Source: Pelomonas cellulosilytica (GTDB lineage: Bacteria > Pseudomonadota > Gammaproteobacteria > Burkholderiales > Burkholderiaceae_C). From it: 64,000 bases of DNA. This document shows positions 27,123-37,248 of the stretch, piece by piece. A model generated the notes under the pieces. That model did no database searches. It was given only the letters and a program-made list of their open reading frames with translations, and was not told the origin of the DNA. Every line of letters starts with the position of its first letter. Position 1 is the stretch's first letter. Position numbers and translations under genes: made by a program. The stretch lies in assembly GCF_021353265.1 (NCBI RefSeq), contig NZ_JAJTWU010000001.1, forward strand, positions 186,001 to 250,000, read 5' to 3'.

Positions 27123-28385
27123 ATGCGGCGGCTGGGCATGCGCCGGCGTTGGCGCCACCAGGCCACCGACACTGGTTTTGTCGGAGGCAACGAGGTTGAG
27201 CTGTTGCGCGGCGGTGACCAGCTGTTCCCGCGCATGCAGGCGGCCATCTGCTCGGCCAATCGCGAGGTCTGGCTGGCCACCTACATCTTCCATGACGACA
27301 TCACGTCGCTCGCGCTCGTCGAGACGCTGCTGGCCGCCGACCGGCGCGGCGTGCGCGTGCGCATCGTCGTTGACGGCTTCGGCAGCGGCCCCAGCATCGC
27401 GACGCTGCGCGAGCGGTTTGCAGGCAGCGGCGTCGCGTTCGCGGTATTCCGGCCGATGGACCGCTGGTGGCACTGGTTCAAGCGCGGCCAGCTGCGCCGC
27501 CTGCACCAGAAGCTCTGCGTCGTCGACGGTGAGGTGGCCTTCGTTGGCGGCATCAACGTCATCGACGACCGGCTGGATATCCATCACGGCGTGACCGAGT
27601 TGCCGCGGCTGGACTTCGCGGTGCAGCTGCGCGGCAGCATCGTGGATCTCGTGGGCCAGAGCTTGCGCGCGATCTGGTCGCGCGCCTGGCTGGGTCGCGA
27701 CTTCGACGACGCGCTGCTGGACTACGTGCCGCTGCGCCGCCGCTTCAGCCTGTGGCTCACGCAGCTGTGGCGCGGCCCGCAGCGGCTGACTGACGCGGAG
27801 CCCCAGCTGCCGCCCGTCTGCGCCGCCTTCGTGCTACGCGACAACCTGCGCCGGCGCCGGACCATCGAGCATGCCTACACCGACGCCATCAACACAGCGC
27901 GCCAGAGCGTCGACATCATCTGTCCCTACTTCTACCCCGGCCAGCGTATCCGCCTGGCGCTGCGTCATGCCGCGCGACGCGGCGTGCGGGTGCGTCTGCT
28001 GCTGCAGGGCAAGCTGGACTATCGGCTGGCCGGCTGGGCCGCCGAGGCGCTCTATGCCGACCTGCTGCGCCACGGCGTGGAGATCTACGAGTACACGCCC
28101 GCCTTCCTGCATGCCAAGGTGGCGGTCATCGACGACCATTGGGCAACGGTCGGCAGCTCCAACATCGACCCGCTGTCGCTGCTGGTGAACCTGGAGGCCA
28201 ACGTCGTCGTGCTAGACCGGCCCTTCGCGCTGCGGCTGCAGGGCGAGATCGAGACCGCCCTCGGCGTGTCGGAGCGCGTGGGCGAGAAGCGCGGCACCGG
28301 CCTGCGCGCCATCCTGCACCGCGCCGTGGTGGCATGGTTCGCCTACGTCTTCCTGCGCGTGGCGGGCGCAGCCGGGCGGTACTGA
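27123..28385 (+). CDS. clsB: Cardiolipin synthase B
   Basis: A 420-residue phospholipase D-superfamily enzyme with two HKD motifs: HQKLCVVDGEVAFVGG (His128) and HAKVAVIDDHWATVGSSN (His about 329). No N-terminal transmembrane pair is present, which separates ClsB from ClsA; the protein is probably peripheral on the inner membrane. ClsB makes cardiolipin from phosphatidylglycerol, or phosphatidylglycerol from PE and glycerol. The start MRRLGMRRRW lies 22 bp after the EEP gene, matching the ybhP-clsB pairing. A hydrophobic tail (VVAWFAYVFLRVAG) may aid membrane contact. Confidence 0.92.
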   Translation: MRRLGMRRRWRHQATDTGFVGGNEVELLRGGDQLFPRMQAAICSANREVWLATYIFHDDITSLALVETLLAADRRGVRVRIVVDGFGSGPSIATLRERFAGSGVAFAVFRPMDRWWHWFKRGQLRRLHQKLCVVDGEVAFVGGINVIDDRLDIHHGVTELPRLDFAVQLRGSIVDLVGQSLRAIWSRAWLGRDFDDALLDYVPLRRRFSLWLTQLWRGPQRLTDAEPQLPPVCAAFVLRDNLRRRRTIEHAYTDAINTARQSVDIICPYFYPGQRIRLALRHAARRGVRVRLLLQGKLDYRLAGWAAEALYADLLRHGVEIYEYTPAFLHAKVAVIDDHWATVGSSNIDPLSLLVNLEANVVVLDRPFALRLQGEIETALGVSERVGEKRGTGLRAILHRAVVAWFAYVFLRVAGAAGRY

Positions 28386-28389
28386 ATCC

Positions 28390-29112
28390 TCAGCAGCCGC
28401 GCGAGTAGAACCACAGCGTCGGCTGCCGCTGTGCATCATGGAAGGGTACCCAGACGGTCGCGCGCGGGCCGACCGTGGTGTCGGTGCAGTTCTCCGCGGC
28501 CCGCACCTCCAGTTGCAGCCAGGTCTCGCCCCGGATCTCGCGGGCCTGCCGCACGGAGGCCGATTTCGGCTCCCAGGCCAGATGCGCCTGGCGGGTGCCG
28601 GCGGCTGCCGTGCGGGCCAGCGGGCGCAGGTCGCGGGGCAGCTCCAGCAGCTTGTCCTTCAGCAACATGCCCGCGGGCATGTAACCGGCGAGGCCGGGCC
28701 GATGGATCCAGGCCGGTGCGCGATCGGTCGTGATCTGCAGCATGTCGCCACGCCGCCCCACGACGACGGCCGCGCGCTCCTCGTAGCCCGACTCCTGGAT
28801 CGGCCATTCCTCGCTAGTCTTGCCGTCGGACCAGCGCAGCTGCGCGACGCTGCTGTTGCAGGTGCCGGGCGCAATCAGCCCCATGGGCTGGACGACGGTG
28901 ATCACGCCGGCCGGCGCGCGCCCCGCCGCCCGGTCCTCGGCGGCGGCATACAGCGGAACATCCTGTGGCGCGTGCGGCTCGCAGCTCGGGCTGCTGAACA
29001 CCTCCGGCAGCGCGACGAGGCCCAGCACGCCGGCCGGCAGGTCCGCCGCCTGGGCGGAGATGGTCAGCAGTGCCAGCGCGGCGCTCAGCAAGGGACGGAC
29101 GGAACAGGGCAT
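28390..29112 (-). CDS. Exported protein of unknown function
   Basis: A 240-residue protein with a clear signal peptide (RPLLSAALALLTISAQAAD, cleavage near AQA). The mature part is mostly beta-like and has three or four cysteines (SCEPH near the start, NCTDT, and a C-terminal SRGC), perhaps forming disulfides. SESGY-type and WPIQESGYEERAAVVV segments hint at an SH3-like module, but I cannot assign a family. It stops 4 bp from the convergent clsB stop, without a terminator between them, and starts 72 bp beyond the end of hutH. No function is proposed. Confidence 0.7.
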   Translation of the reverse strand: MPCSVRPLLSAALALLTISAQAADLPAGVLGLVALPEVFSSPSCEPHAPQDVPLYAAAEDRAAGRAPAGVITVVQPMGLIAPGTCNSSVAQLRWSDGKTSEEWPIQESGYEERAAVVVGRRGDMLQITTDRAPAWIHRPGLAGYMPAGMLLKDKLLELPRDLRPLARTAAAGTRQAHLAWEPKSASVRQAREIRGETWLQLEVRAAENCTDTTVGPRATVWVPFHDAQRQPTLWFYSRGC

Positions 29113-29184
29113 GGGCGACTCCAGGACGGGCCGCCGAATGCTAGGCGCAGGCGATGCGTGGCCACGTCCCTTCGATCGGGCTCA

Positions 29185-30693
29185 TCAGTCGTGCCAGAAG
29201 CCCGGCGCATGCGGCGGCTTGAGCGCGCCCGCCTGCACCAGCGCGGCGGCGCGCTCGATGTCTGGCGCAAGGTAGTGGTCCGCCGGGCTGCTGGCGCAGT
29301 CGGCGCGCAGACGTGCGTGCAGCGCCTCGATGGGCGCCGAGCTGCGCAGCGGGCGCAGGAAGTCGATGCCCTGCGCGGCGGCTAGTAGCTCGATGGCGAC
29401 GATGTGGGCCGTATTGTCCAGCATCGCGTGCAGGCGGCGCGCGGCGAAGGTGGCCATGGACACGTGGTCTTCCTGGTTGGCGCTCGTCGGCAGGCTGTCG
29501 ACGCTGGCGGGGTGGGCCAGGCTCTTGTTTTCGCTGGCCAACGCGGCGGCCGTCACGTGGGCGATCATGAAGCCGCTGTGCAAGCCGGCGTCGGCAGTCA
29601 GGAAGGGCGGCAGGCGCGAAATGCCCGGGTCGATCAGCATCGCGATGCGGCGCTCGGCAATGGCGCCGACCTCGGCGATGGCCAGCGCGAGGTTGTCGGC
29701 CGCGAAGGCCACCGGCTCGGCGTGGAAGTTCCCTCCGCTGATCATGCAGTCGTCGAAGACCAGCGGGTTGTCCGTGACGGCGTTGGCCTCGCGAACGAGC
29801 ACGTCGGCCGCGTGGCGCGCCTGGTCCAGGCAGGCGCCCATGACCTGCGGCTGGCAGCGCAGGCAGTACGGGTCTTGCACGCGCTCGTCGCCTTCGCGGT
29901 GGCTTGCCCGGATGGCACTGCCGGTCAGCAGATCGCGGTAGAGGGCCGCGACCTCGATCTGCCCAGGCTGGCCGCGAACCTCGTGGATGCGCGCGTCGAA
30001 CGGGCCGTCGCTGCCGCGGGCGGCGTCCAGGGTCATCGCGCCGCTGGCTAGCGCCGTCGCGAACAGGCCTTCGAAGCGCAGCAGTGCGTGCAGCGCCAGC
30101 GCCGTGCTGGCCTGGGTGCCGTTGATGAGAGCCAGGCCTTCCTTGGCGGCCAGCGTCAGGGGTTGCAGCTCCAGCCGATGGAGTTCGTCGCGCGCCGATA
30201 CACGCTGGCCATTGACCAGCGCCTCGCCTTCGCCCATCAGAGCCAGCGTCAGGTGGGCCAGAGGCGCAAGGTCGCCGCTGGCGCCGACCGAGCCCTGCGT
30301 CGGCACATAGGGCACGAAGCCGGCATTCAGCGCGTCCAGCAGCGACTGCACGACGACGCGCCGCACGCCCGAGAAGCCGCGGGCCAGGCTGCCGGCCTTC
30401 GTCGCCAGCATCAGCCGCACGACCTCCGGCGACATCGGCGCGCCGACGCCCACCGCGTGGCTGCGGATGAGGTTCAGCTGCAGGGCGGCGAGCTGGTCCT
30501 TGGCGATGCGCGTGCTGGCCAGCTTGCCGAAGCCGGTATTGACGCCGTAGACCGGCGCATCGCCCGCCGCGGCGGCGGCCACCAGCGCAGCGCTCTTGTT
30601 GACGGCGTGCCAGTCGTCGAGCTGCAGCGCGGCGCGGCCGGCGGCGATGTCGGCGAGCTGGGCCAGCGTGAGTTGTCCGGGGATGAGGTTCAT
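29185..30693 (-). CDS. hutH: Histidine ammonia-lyase
   Basis: A 502-residue enzyme that deaminates L-histidine to urocanate, the first step of the hut pathway. The Ala-Ser-Gly triad that cyclises to the MIO cofactor is at 138-140 ([14 protein letters not shown]). Other blocks are [13 protein letters not shown], the NPL loop in [10 protein letters not shown], and [14 protein letters not shown]. The start ATG overlaps the hutU stop by ATGA. The same frame is open for another 1.3 kb upstream, but only as a shadow across hutU. hutHU are one transcript, presumably repressed by HutC. Confidence 0.96.
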   Translation of the reverse strand: MNLIPGQLTLAQLADIAAGRAALQLDDWHAVNKSAALVAAAAAGDAPVYGVNTGFGKLASTRIAKDQLAALQLNLIRSHAVGVGAPMSPEVVRLMLATKAGSLARGFSGVRRVVVQSLLDALNAGFVPYVPTQGSVGASGDLAPLAHLTLALMGEGEALVNGQRVSARDELHRLELQPLTLAAKEGLALINGTQASTALALHALLRFEGLFATALASGAMTLDAARGSDGPFDARIHEVRGQPGQIEVAALYRDLLTGSAIRASHREGDERVQDPYCLRCQPQVMGACLDQARHAADVLVREANAVTDNPLVFDDCMISGGNFHAEPVAFAADNLALAIAEVGAIAERRIAMLIDPGISRLPPFLTADAGLHSGFMIAHVTAAALASENKSLAHPASVDSLPTSANQEDHVSMATFAARRLHAMLDNTAHIVAIELLAAAQGIDFLRPLRSSAPIEALHARLRADCASSPADHYLAPDIERAAALVQAGALKPPHAPGFWHD

Positions 30694-32363
30694 AGCGAGG
30701 GTAGGTTCAGTTCGTTCTTCCTGGCGCAGGCGATGGCCGAGTCGTAGCCCGCGTCGGCGTGGCGCATGACGCCGGTTGCCGGGTCGTTCCACAGCACGCG
30801 CGAGAGGCGCTTCGCGGCGGTGTCCGTCCCGTCGGCCACGATGACGACGCCCGAGTGCTGGGAGTAGCCCATACCGACGCCGCCACCGTGGTGCAGGCTC
30901 ACCCACGTCGCACCGCCGGCGGTGTTCAGCAGCGCGTTCAGCAGCGGCCAGTCGGACACGGCGTCCGAGCCGTCCTTCATGCCCTCGGTTTCGCGGTTGG
31001 GGCTGGCCACCGACCCGCTGTCCAGGTGATCGCGACCGATGACGATGGGCGCCTTCAGCTCGCCGTTCTTCACCATCTCGTTGAACGCCAGGCCGGCGAG
31101 GTGGCGCTCGCCCAGGCCCAGCCAGCAGATGCGCGCCGGCAGGCCTTGGAAGGCGATGCGCTCGGCGGCCATGTCCAGCCAGCGGTGCAAGGCAGCATGC
31201 TTCGGGAACAGCACCTTCAGCTTGGCGTCGGTCTTGCGGATGTCCTCGGGGTCGCCCGACAGCGCCACCCATCGGAACGGCCCTTTGCCCTCGCAGAATA
31301 GCGGCCGCACATAGGCGGGCACGAAGCCGGGAAAGTCGAAGGCGTTGGACACGCCCTGGTCCTTGGCGACCTGACGGATGTTGTTGCCGTAGTCCACCGT
31401 CGGGATGCCCTGCGCCTTGAACGCCAGCATCGCCTTCACATGCGTCGCGCAGCCGGCCGCTGCGGCCGCCTTCAGCTCCGCGTGACGTGCCGGGGCGGCC
31501 GCGGCAGCCTTCCACTGCTCGACCGACCAGCCCGGCGGGCAATAGCCGTGGATGAGATCGTGGGCGCTGGTCTGGTCGGTGACCAGGTCGGGCTTCACTT
31601 CCCGCTTCACCAGCTCCGGCAGCACCTCGGCGGCGTTGCCCAGCAGCGCGATGGACCGGGCCTCGCCGGCCGTCGTGTACTTCGCGATGCGCGCCAGCGC
31701 GTCGTCCAGGTCGGCGGCCTGTTCGTCCACGTAGCGCGTCTTCAGCCGGAAGTCGATGCGGCTCTGCTGGCACTCGATGTTCAGTGAGCAGAAGCCCGCG
31801 AATGTGGCCGCCAGCGGTTGCGCACCGCCCATGCCGCCGAGGCCCGCTGTCAGGATCCAGCGGCCCGCGGCGACGCCGCCGTAGTGCTGCCGCGCGGCTT
31901 CTGCGAAGGTTTCGTAGGTACCTTGCACGATGCCCTGGCTGCCGATGTAGATCCAGCTGCCCGCCGTCATCTGGCCGTACATCATCAGTCCCCGGCGGTC
32001 CAGCTCGTGGAAGTGCTCCCACGAGGCCCACGCAGGCACGAGGTTGGAGTTGGCCAGCAGCACGCGCGGCGCGTCCGCATGCGTGTGGAACACGCCCACC
32101 GGCTTGCCGGACTGAACCAGCAGCGTCTCTTCGTCACTCAGCTCGCGCAGCGACTTGAGGATGGTGTCGAACGCGGCCCAGTTGCGGGCGGCCTTGCCGA
32201 TGCCGCCATAGACGACCAGCTCCGCCGGGTTTTCGGCCACGGCCGGGTCGAGGTTGTTCTGGATCATCCGGTAGGCGGCTTCGGTCAGCCAGCTCTTGCA
32301 GTGGAGCTGGGTGCCGGTTGGCGCGCGGACCACGCGGCCGGCGGAATGGGGCAGGTCGGGCAT
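30690..32363 (-). CDS. hutU: Urocanate hydratase
   Basis: A 557-residue NAD-dependent enzyme that hydrates urocanate to 4-imidazolone-5-propionate. It starts [15 protein letters not shown]. Visible blocks include [22 protein letters not shown] (NAD-binding glycines), [26 protein letters not shown] and [21 protein letters not shown] with the active-site Cys. Length is standard. The upstream in-frame Met (14 codons earlier) lies beyond the promoter and is rejected. It is the first gene of the hutUH transcript, with its promoter in the 65-bp spacer to hutC. Confidence 0.96.
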   Translation of the reverse strand: MPDLPHSAGRVVRAPTGTQLHCKSWLTEAAYRMIQNNLDPAVAENPAELVVYGGIGKAARNWAAFDTILKSLRELSDEETLLVQSGKPVGVFHTHADAPRVLLANSNLVPAWASWEHFHELDRRGLMMYGQMTAGSWIYIGSQGIVQGTYETFAEAARQHYGGVAAGRWILTAGLGGMGGAQPLAATFAGFCSLNIECQQSRIDFRLKTRYVDEQAADLDDALARIAKYTTAGEARSIALLGNAAEVLPELVKREVKPDLVTDQTSAHDLIHGYCPPGWSVEQWKAAAAAPARHAELKAAAAAGCATHVKAMLAFKAQGIPTVDYGNNIRQVAKDQGVSNAFDFPGFVPAYVRPLFCEGKGPFRWVALSGDPEDIRKTDAKLKVLFPKHAALHRWLDMAAERIAFQGLPARICWLGLGERHLAGLAFNEMVKNGELKAPIVIGRDHLDSGSVASPNRETEGMKDGSDAVSDWPLLNALLNTAGGATWVSLHHGGGVGMGYSQHSGVVIVADGTDTAAKRLSRVLWNDPATGVMRHADAGYDSAIACARKNELNLPSL

Positions 32364-32386
32364 GGAAACTCCTGAAGCCGGTAGGC

Positions 32387-32415
32387 ACTCTAGTTGTCTA
32401 TACAAGCACAGTCAA
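32387..32415 (-). promoter_or_regulatory. hutU promoter with HutC operator-like dyad in its spacer
   Basis: Read on the minus strand, TTGACT (32410-32415) is followed by exactly 17 bp and TAGAGT (32387-32392), a good sigma-70 promoter for hutUH. Inside the spacer lies the dyad TTGTCTATACAA (32394-32405), which fits the TGT-N4-ACA pattern of GntR/HutC-type operators. HutC bound there would cover the promoter; urocanate would release it. On the plus strand the same dyad overlaps a TTGTCT element paired with TAGGAT (32417-32422), so it could also autoregulate hutC. Confidence 0.75.
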
Positions 32416-32428
32416 ATAGGATCTGCCC

Positions 32429-33145
32429 ATGTCCCGCGCCACCAGCTCCGAGCCCCAGTACCTCAAGGTCAAGAACCACCTGCGCGAAGGCATCGCCAGC
32501 GGCCACTGGGTGGCGGGCGACCTGCTGCCAAGCGAGGGTGCGCTGGTCGCTCAGTTCGAGGTGAGCCGCATGACGGTCAATCGCGCGCTGCGCGAGCTCG
32601 TGCAGGAGGGCCTCATCGACCGCGCGCAGGGCGTGGGCAGCTTCGTCGCGCAGCTGCACCGCATCTCGTCTACGTTGAACGTGCGTGACGTGCACGAGGA
32701 GATCGTCGAGCGCGGTGGCCAGCACGAGGCGCGCGTGCACGCGCTGACGCGCGGCAGGGCCACGCCGCAGCAGGCCGCCGAGCTGGGCATCAAGCGGGGC
32801 GCGCCGGTGTACCTGAGCCTGATCGTGCATCTGGAGAACGGTCAGGCCATCCAGTGCGAGGAGCGGGCCGTCAACCCCGCCTGCGCGCCGGACTACCTGC
32901 AGCAGGACTTCTCCCGCATCACGCCAACGCATTACCTGCTGGAGGTGGCACCGCTGTCGGAAGCGCGCTACATGATCGAGGCTGCGCTGCCGGGTGATGT
33001 GGAGGCCAAGCTGCTGGGCATCAACCGCCGCGACCCCTGCCTGGTCGTCAAGCGAATCACTTACAGCCGGGGCGTCGCCGTAACCAGCGTCAAATTGACG
33101 CATCCGGGTAGTCGTTACCAATTGCAAGGGAGCTTCTCGGCCTGA
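32429..33145 (+). CDS. hutC: Histidine utilisation repressor HutC (GntR family)
   Basis: A 238-residue repressor: an N-terminal winged helix (about 8-75, HLREGIASGHWVAGDLLPSE, SRMTVNRALRELVQEGL) and a C-terminal UTRA effector domain (about 95-235, RGAPVYLSLIVHLENGQAIQCEERAVNP). In characterised systems HutC represses hut genes and is released by urocanate. It starts 65 bp from the divergent hutU. A weak AGGA site lies 8 bp before the ATG. It heads the plus-strand half of the locus, hutCDIGF. Confidence 0.95.
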   Translation: MSRATSSEPQYLKVKNHLREGIASGHWVAGDLLPSEGALVAQFEVSRMTVNRALRELVQEGLIDRAQGVGSFVAQLHRISSTLNVRDVHEEIVERGGQHEARVHALTRGRATPQQAAELGIKRGAPVYLSLIVHLENGQAIQCEERAVNPACAPDYLQQDFSRITPTHYLLEVAPLSEARYMIEAALPGDVEAKLLGINRRDPCLVVKRITYSRGVAVTSVKLTHPGSRYQLQGSFSA

Positions 33146-33199
33146 AATCCGCCGGCCGGCGCTGCGGACAATGCGCAGCACGATGACAAGGACAACAAC

Positions 33200-33748
33200 A
33201 TGAGTTGGAGCAAGGTCAGTGCGGTCGACGTCCAGCCGCAGGCCTGGACGAACAACGGCGGCACCACGCGGGAGCTGCTGGCCTGGCCGCATGCGCATGA
33301 CTGGTCGTTGCGCGTCAGCGTGGCGCGTGTCGAGCGGGACGGCCCGTTCTCGCCCTTCCCCGGCGTGCACCGCTGGCTGGCGGTCATTGCCGGTGCCGGC
33401 CTGCGCCTGTTCGACTGGTCGCAGACGGCGGGCGATGAGCCGCTGCGTTTCGATGGCGGTCTGGCGCCCGAGGCCGAGCTGATCAAGGGGCCGACGGATG
33501 TCTTTAACGTCATGGAGCGCCGCGGCAACCTGGAGGTCGAGCCCGCCAGCCACGTGCTGCTGCCGCGCACGCCGTGGGTGGGGCTGTTCACGGTCGAGGG
33601 CGGCTTGCTGGAGCACGGCCATCGCGCGATGCCGCTGGCGCCGCGGACGCTGGCCTGGTGCGAGTCGCCCGCGCCTCAGAGTTGCGTGTTCACCGGCCCC
33701 GATGCGACGGGCAGCCACGCGTGGTGGCTGACCTGGAGCCCCGAGTGA
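33200..33748 (+). CDS. hutD: HutD family protein
   Basis: A 182-residue cupin-like protein of the HutD/Ves family, with the signature [16 protein letters not shown] and [23 protein letters not shown]. HutD is needed for full growth on histidine in Pseudomonas, where it has been proposed to govern an upper limit of hut expression, probably by binding urocanate or a derivative; it is not a pathway enzyme. The stop overlaps the proposed GTG start of hutI (GTGA). It begins 54 bp after hutC behind AAGGACAACAAC. Confidence 0.92.
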   Translation: MSWSKVSAVDVQPQAWTNNGGTTRELLAWPHAHDWSLRVSVARVERDGPFSPFPGVHRWLAVIAGAGLRLFDWSQTAGDEPLRFDGGLAPEAELIKGPTDVFNVMERRGNLEVEPASHVLLPRTPWVGLFTVEGGLLEHGHRAMPLAPRTLAWCESPAPQSCVFTGPDATGSHAWWLTWSPE

Positions 33749-34947
33749 CCTTGTGGCGCGGCGGGCGCCTGGCGACGCTGGCCGGCGAGTCTGGCTGGGG
33801 GCTCGTCGACGACGGTGCGCTGCTGGTTGAAGATGGCTTGCTGCGCTGGGTCGGGCCGGCCGCCGAGCTGCCGCCCGAGGCGCTAGCGGCGCATGAGGTC
33901 ATCGAGCTGGGCGGTGCGCTCGTCACGCCGGGCCTGGTGGACTGCCACACGCACCTCGTCTACGCCGGCAACCGCGCGCATGAGTTCGAGCTGCGGCTGC
34001 AGGGGGCCGGATATGCGGAGATCGCCCGAGCCGGTGGCGGCATTCGCTCGACGGTCGCGGCGACGCGAGCCGCCAGCGAGACGGAGCTACTGGCTGGTGC
34101 AACCCGGCGCGCGCAGGCGCTGATGGGCGAGGGCGTCACGACGCTGGAAGTGAAATCCGGCTACGGGCTGGACGCCGCCACCGAGGCGCGCATGCTCCGC
34201 GTGGCCCGCCGGCTCGGCGAGCTGGGCGTTGACGTGCGCACCACCTACCTCGCGGCCCATGCGCTGCCGCCCGAATTCGACGATGCCGATGCCTACGTCG
34301 ACACGGTCTGCCGGTGGCTGCCGGCGCTGCACGTCGAAGGGCTAGTCGACGCGGTCGACGCCTTCTGCGAGCACATCGCGTTCAGCCCGGCCCAGGTCGC
34401 CCGCGTGTTCGACGCAGCTCGCCGGCTGGGTCTACCCGTCAAGCTGCACGCGGAGCAGTTGAGTGACCAGGGCGGTGCAGCAATGGCGGCGTCCTTTCAG
34501 GCGCTAAGCTGCGACCACCTGGAATACCTCGGCACTGACGGCATCCAGGCGATGGCCCGTGCGGGTACGGTCGCGGTGCTGCTGCCCGGTGCCTTCTACG
34601 CGCTGAGGGAAACCCGCCTGCCGCCCGTCGCTGCGTTGCGCGAGGCCGGCGTGCCGCTGGCGATCGCGACGGACCACAACCCGGGCAGCTCGCCGACGCT
34701 GTCGCCGCTGCTGATGATGAACATGGCTTGCGTGCTGTTCGGTCTGACGCCCGAAGAGGCGCTGCGCGGCATGACGGTCAACGGCGCCCGCGCGCTGGGC
34801 TTGGCCGACCGCGGGCGGCTCGTGGCCGGGCAGCGCGCCGACTTCTGTGTCTGGGATGGCGATCATCCGCGCGAGCTGGCAACATGTTTCGGACAGAACC
34901 CGCTGAAAGAACGGGTCAGGCTTGGGGCATCACAGGGAGAAGCATGA
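33745..34947 (+). CDS. hutI: Imidazolonepropionase
   Basis: A 400-residue amidohydrolase that opens the ring of 4-imidazolone-5-propionate to N-formimino-L-glutamate. Metal-site motifs: [12 protein letters not shown] (HxH), [12 protein letters not shown] and [10 protein letters not shown] with the catalytic Asp; [12 protein letters not shown] is also diagnostic. The frame is open far into hutD, but the GTG at 33745 (GTG ACC TTG TGG) overlapping the hutD stop is the natural start and gives the family's usual length. It overlaps hutG by ATGA downstream. Confidence 0.94.
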   Translation: MTLWRGGRLATLAGESGWGLVDDGALLVEDGLLRWVGPAAELPPEALAAHEVIELGGALVTPGLVDCHTHLVYAGNRAHEFELRLQGAGYAEIARAGGGIRSTVAATRAASETELLAGATRRAQALMGEGVTTLEVKSGYGLDAATEARMLRVARRLGELGVDVRTTYLAAHALPPEFDDADAYVDTVCRWLPALHVEGLVDAVDAFCEHIAFSPAQVARVFDAARRLGLPVKLHAEQLSDQGGAAMAASFQALSCDHLEYLGTDGIQAMARAGTVAVLLPGAFYALRETRLPPVAALREAGVPLAIATDHNPGSSPTLSPLLMMNMACVLFGLTPEEALRGMTVNGARALGLADRGRLVAGQRADFCVWDGDHPRELATCFGQNPLKERVRLGASQGEA

Positions 34948-35744
34948 GCGTTTGTGAGCTTCGGCAGGGCCGCGTGCCACTGCTGATCAGCCTGCCCCAT
35001 GTCGGCACGGCGATCCCACCCGAGGTGGGCCGGCAGTTGGTGCCACGGGCGCTGGCCAGCGAGGACAGCGACTGGCACCTGGAGCAGCTCTACCGCCCCC
35101 TGGCCGAGCAGCTCGGCGCCAGCCTGCTGGTGCCGCGGTATAGCCGCTACGTCATCGACCTGAACCGACCGCCGGACGACCAGCCGCTGTACCCCGGCGC
35201 CTCCGGCGGCACGGGTCTCGTGCCCACGCGCTTCTTCACGAACGAGCCGCTCTACGCCGATGGCGCCGAGCCTGATGCCACGGCCATCACCGCGCGCATC
35301 GACGCCTATTGGCGCCCGTACCACGCCGCATTGGCGGGCGAACTCCAGCGCTTGCGTGTCGAGCACGGCCACGCGCTGCTGTTCGATGGTCACAGCATCC
35401 GCTCGGAGCTGCCGTGGCTGTTCGAGGGCCAGCTGCCGGCGCTCAACCTGGGCACGGCGGACGGCCGCGCCTGCGCGCCGGCGCTGCGCGACCGGCTGAG
35501 CGCCGTGCTGGCCCGCCAGACGGGCTTCGGCCATGTCGTCGACGGTCGCTTCAAGGGCGGCTACATCACCCGGCACTACGGCCATCCGGGGCAGGGCGTG
35601 CATGCTGTGCAGTTGGAGATGTGCCAGCGCTGCTACATGGACGAAGCCGTGACGCCTCGCGACGCCTTCGACGCCACGCGCGCGGCCACGGTCGCGCCGC
35701 TCATTGGCCAACTGCTGCAGGAGATGCTGGCATGGCGGCCTTGA
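34944..35744 (+). CDS. hutG: N-formylglutamate deformylase
   Basis: A 266-residue zinc hydrolase that releases formate from N-formyl-L-glutamate, the last step of the five-step hut route. Motifs include [50 protein letters not shown] and [12 protein letters not shown]. The ATG overlaps the hutI stop (ATGA) and follows GGGAGAAGC. The 3' end overlaps hutF by 13 bp. Its presence with hutF shows that formiminoglutamate is processed by deamination and deformylation and not by a formiminoglutamase. Confidence 0.95.
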   Translation: MSVCELRQGRVPLLISLPHVGTAIPPEVGRQLVPRALASEDSDWHLEQLYRPLAEQLGASLLVPRYSRYVIDLNRPPDDQPLYPGASGGTGLVPTRFFTNEPLYADGAEPDATAITARIDAYWRPYHAALAGELQRLRVEHGHALLFDGHSIRSELPWLFEGQLPALNLGTADGRACAPALRDRLSAVLARQTGFGHVVDGRFKGGYITRHYGHPGQGVHAVQLEMCQRCYMDEAVTPRDAFDATRAATVAPLIGQLLQEMLAWRP

Positions 35745-37096
35745 AGACGCTGCATGCGCCGCTGGCCTGGCTGGGTGGGGGCTGGCAGCGCGACGTGCTG
35801 CTGAGCGTCGATGCCCGCGGCCACTGGGCCGACATTCGCGCCAACCAGCCGCCGCCGCCCGATGCGGAACTGTTGGCCGGCCCGTTGATCCCCAGCCTCG
35901 TCAATGCCCATAGCCATGCGTTCCAGCGTGCCTTCGTCGGCCTGGCCGAGCGGCGCGAGACAGGCCAGGACGACTTCTGGACCTGGCGCGACCGCATGTA
36001 CGCGCTGGCGCTGCGCATCTCGCCCGAGCAACTGCGCGCTGTGGCCGGCCAGCTCTATGCCGAGCTGCTGCGCGGCGGCTACACGCAGGTCTGCGAGTTC
36101 CACTACCTGCACCAGCCGGCGCAGGACAGCGAGCTGGAGGACGAGCTGGACATGGCCTGGGCGCTCGCGGCCGCGGCGGACGATGCGGGCATCGGCCTGA
36201 CGCTGCTGCCCGCCGTCTACACGCGCAGCGGCTTCATGGCCGAAGGGCTCCGGCCCGAGCAGCATCGCTTTTCCGGCAGCGCCGACTGGGCCTGGCATGT
36301 CTGCCAGCGGGTGTTGTCTGCCGGACTGCCGCGCGTGAGCGCCGGGCTAGCGCTGCATTCGCTTCGCGGCGCCTCGCCGGCAGACATCGCGCGGCTGCTC
36401 GAACGCGCCGCGGGCGCGGATCTGCCCATCCACATCCACGTGGCCGAGCAGATTGCCGAGGTCACGGACTGCTTGGCCGCCACTGGCAGGCGGCCGCTGC
36501 AATGGCTGGCCGAATCGGGTCATCTCGACACGCGCTGGCAGCTGGTGCACGCGACGCATGCCGAGCCCGACGAGATCGACGCCGTGGCGCGCAGCGGTGC
36601 GGGGCTGGTGCTGTGCCCCGGCACCGAGGCCAATCTGGGCGACGGGCTCGCCGATCTGCCGCGCTGGCTGGCCGCTGGCGTGCCATTGACGGTGGGCTCG
36701 GACAGCCAGGTCACGCGTGGCTGGGTGGAGGAATTGCGCTGGCTGGAGTACGGCCAGCGTCTGGTGCTGCGCCAGCGCAATGTCGCGGCTCTGCCGGGCG
36801 TGCAGCCGTCCAGCGCGGCGCGGCTCTTCGATGCAGCCGTGCATGGCGGCGCGCGCGCCGCCGGCTTTGCGGCCTGGGGCCTGACGCCCGGCGCGCGGGC
36901 CGACGGGCTGGTGCTCAACCGCGAGGCCGACGGTCTGCGCGGCCTGCCCGATGAGGCCCTGCTGGACGCCGTCGTCTTCGGCAGCAACGGCTCGCCATGG
37001 CAGTCCGTCTGGGTCGCCGGCCGGGCGCGGCCGTGGCGGGCGCCGCGGCGCGTGGGAGACGCCTTCGAGGCGGCGATGAGCGCGCTGTGGTCCTGA
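35732..37096 (+). CDS. hutF: Formimidoylglutamate deiminase
   Basis: A 454-residue amidohydrolase converting N-formimino-L-glutamate to N-formyl-L-glutamate and ammonia. Zinc-site blocks: NAHSHAFQRAFVG (HxH), HIHVAEQIAEV, VHATHAEPDEI and VGSDSQVTRGW. It starts at [11 protein letters not shown] inside the last codons of hutG (13-bp overlap), so the genes are translationally coupled. It completes hutCDIGF. No clear terminator follows; the next gene begins 152 bp downstream. Confidence 0.94.
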   Translation: MAALKTLHAPLAWLGGGWQRDVLLSVDARGHWADIRANQPPPPDAELLAGPLIPSLVNAHSHAFQRAFVGLAERRETGQDDFWTWRDRMYALALRISPEQLRAVAGQLYAELLRGGYTQVCEFHYLHQPAQDSELEDELDMAWALAAAADDAGIGLTLLPAVYTRSGFMAEGLRPEQHRFSGSADWAWHVCQRVLSAGLPRVSAGLALHSLRGASPADIARLLERAAGADLPIHIHVAEQIAEVTDCLAATGRRPLQWLAESGHLDTRWQLVHATHAEPDEIDAVARSGAGLVLCPGTEANLGDGLADLPRWLAAGVPLTVGSDSQVTRGWVEELRWLEYGQRLVLRQRNVAALPGVQPSSAARLFDAAVHGGARAAGFAAWGLTPGARADGLVLNREADGLRGLPDEALLDAVVFGSNGSPWQSVWVAGRARPWRAPRRVGDAFEAAMSALWS

Positions 37097-37248
37097 AGAT
37101 GGGCGACAGGGTGCCGCGTCGATGTAATCCGCCATGCGTGATGACAGCGCTCGACAACCCGACGCCGTCCCGTCGCGAGGGAAAACATCACGGGGATGGC
37201 ATGCCCGCGGAACGCGGTGGTGACGAAATCGCGTCGAACGCGTGAAAA

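Noticed and set aside
29185-32031. A 948-codon minus-strand frame that looks like a fusion ahead of HutH
   Set aside because: Its first 450 codons are a shadow frame across hutU (arginine-rich, no family), and hutH has its own ATG at 30693 overlapping the hutU stop. It is only GC-driven openness.
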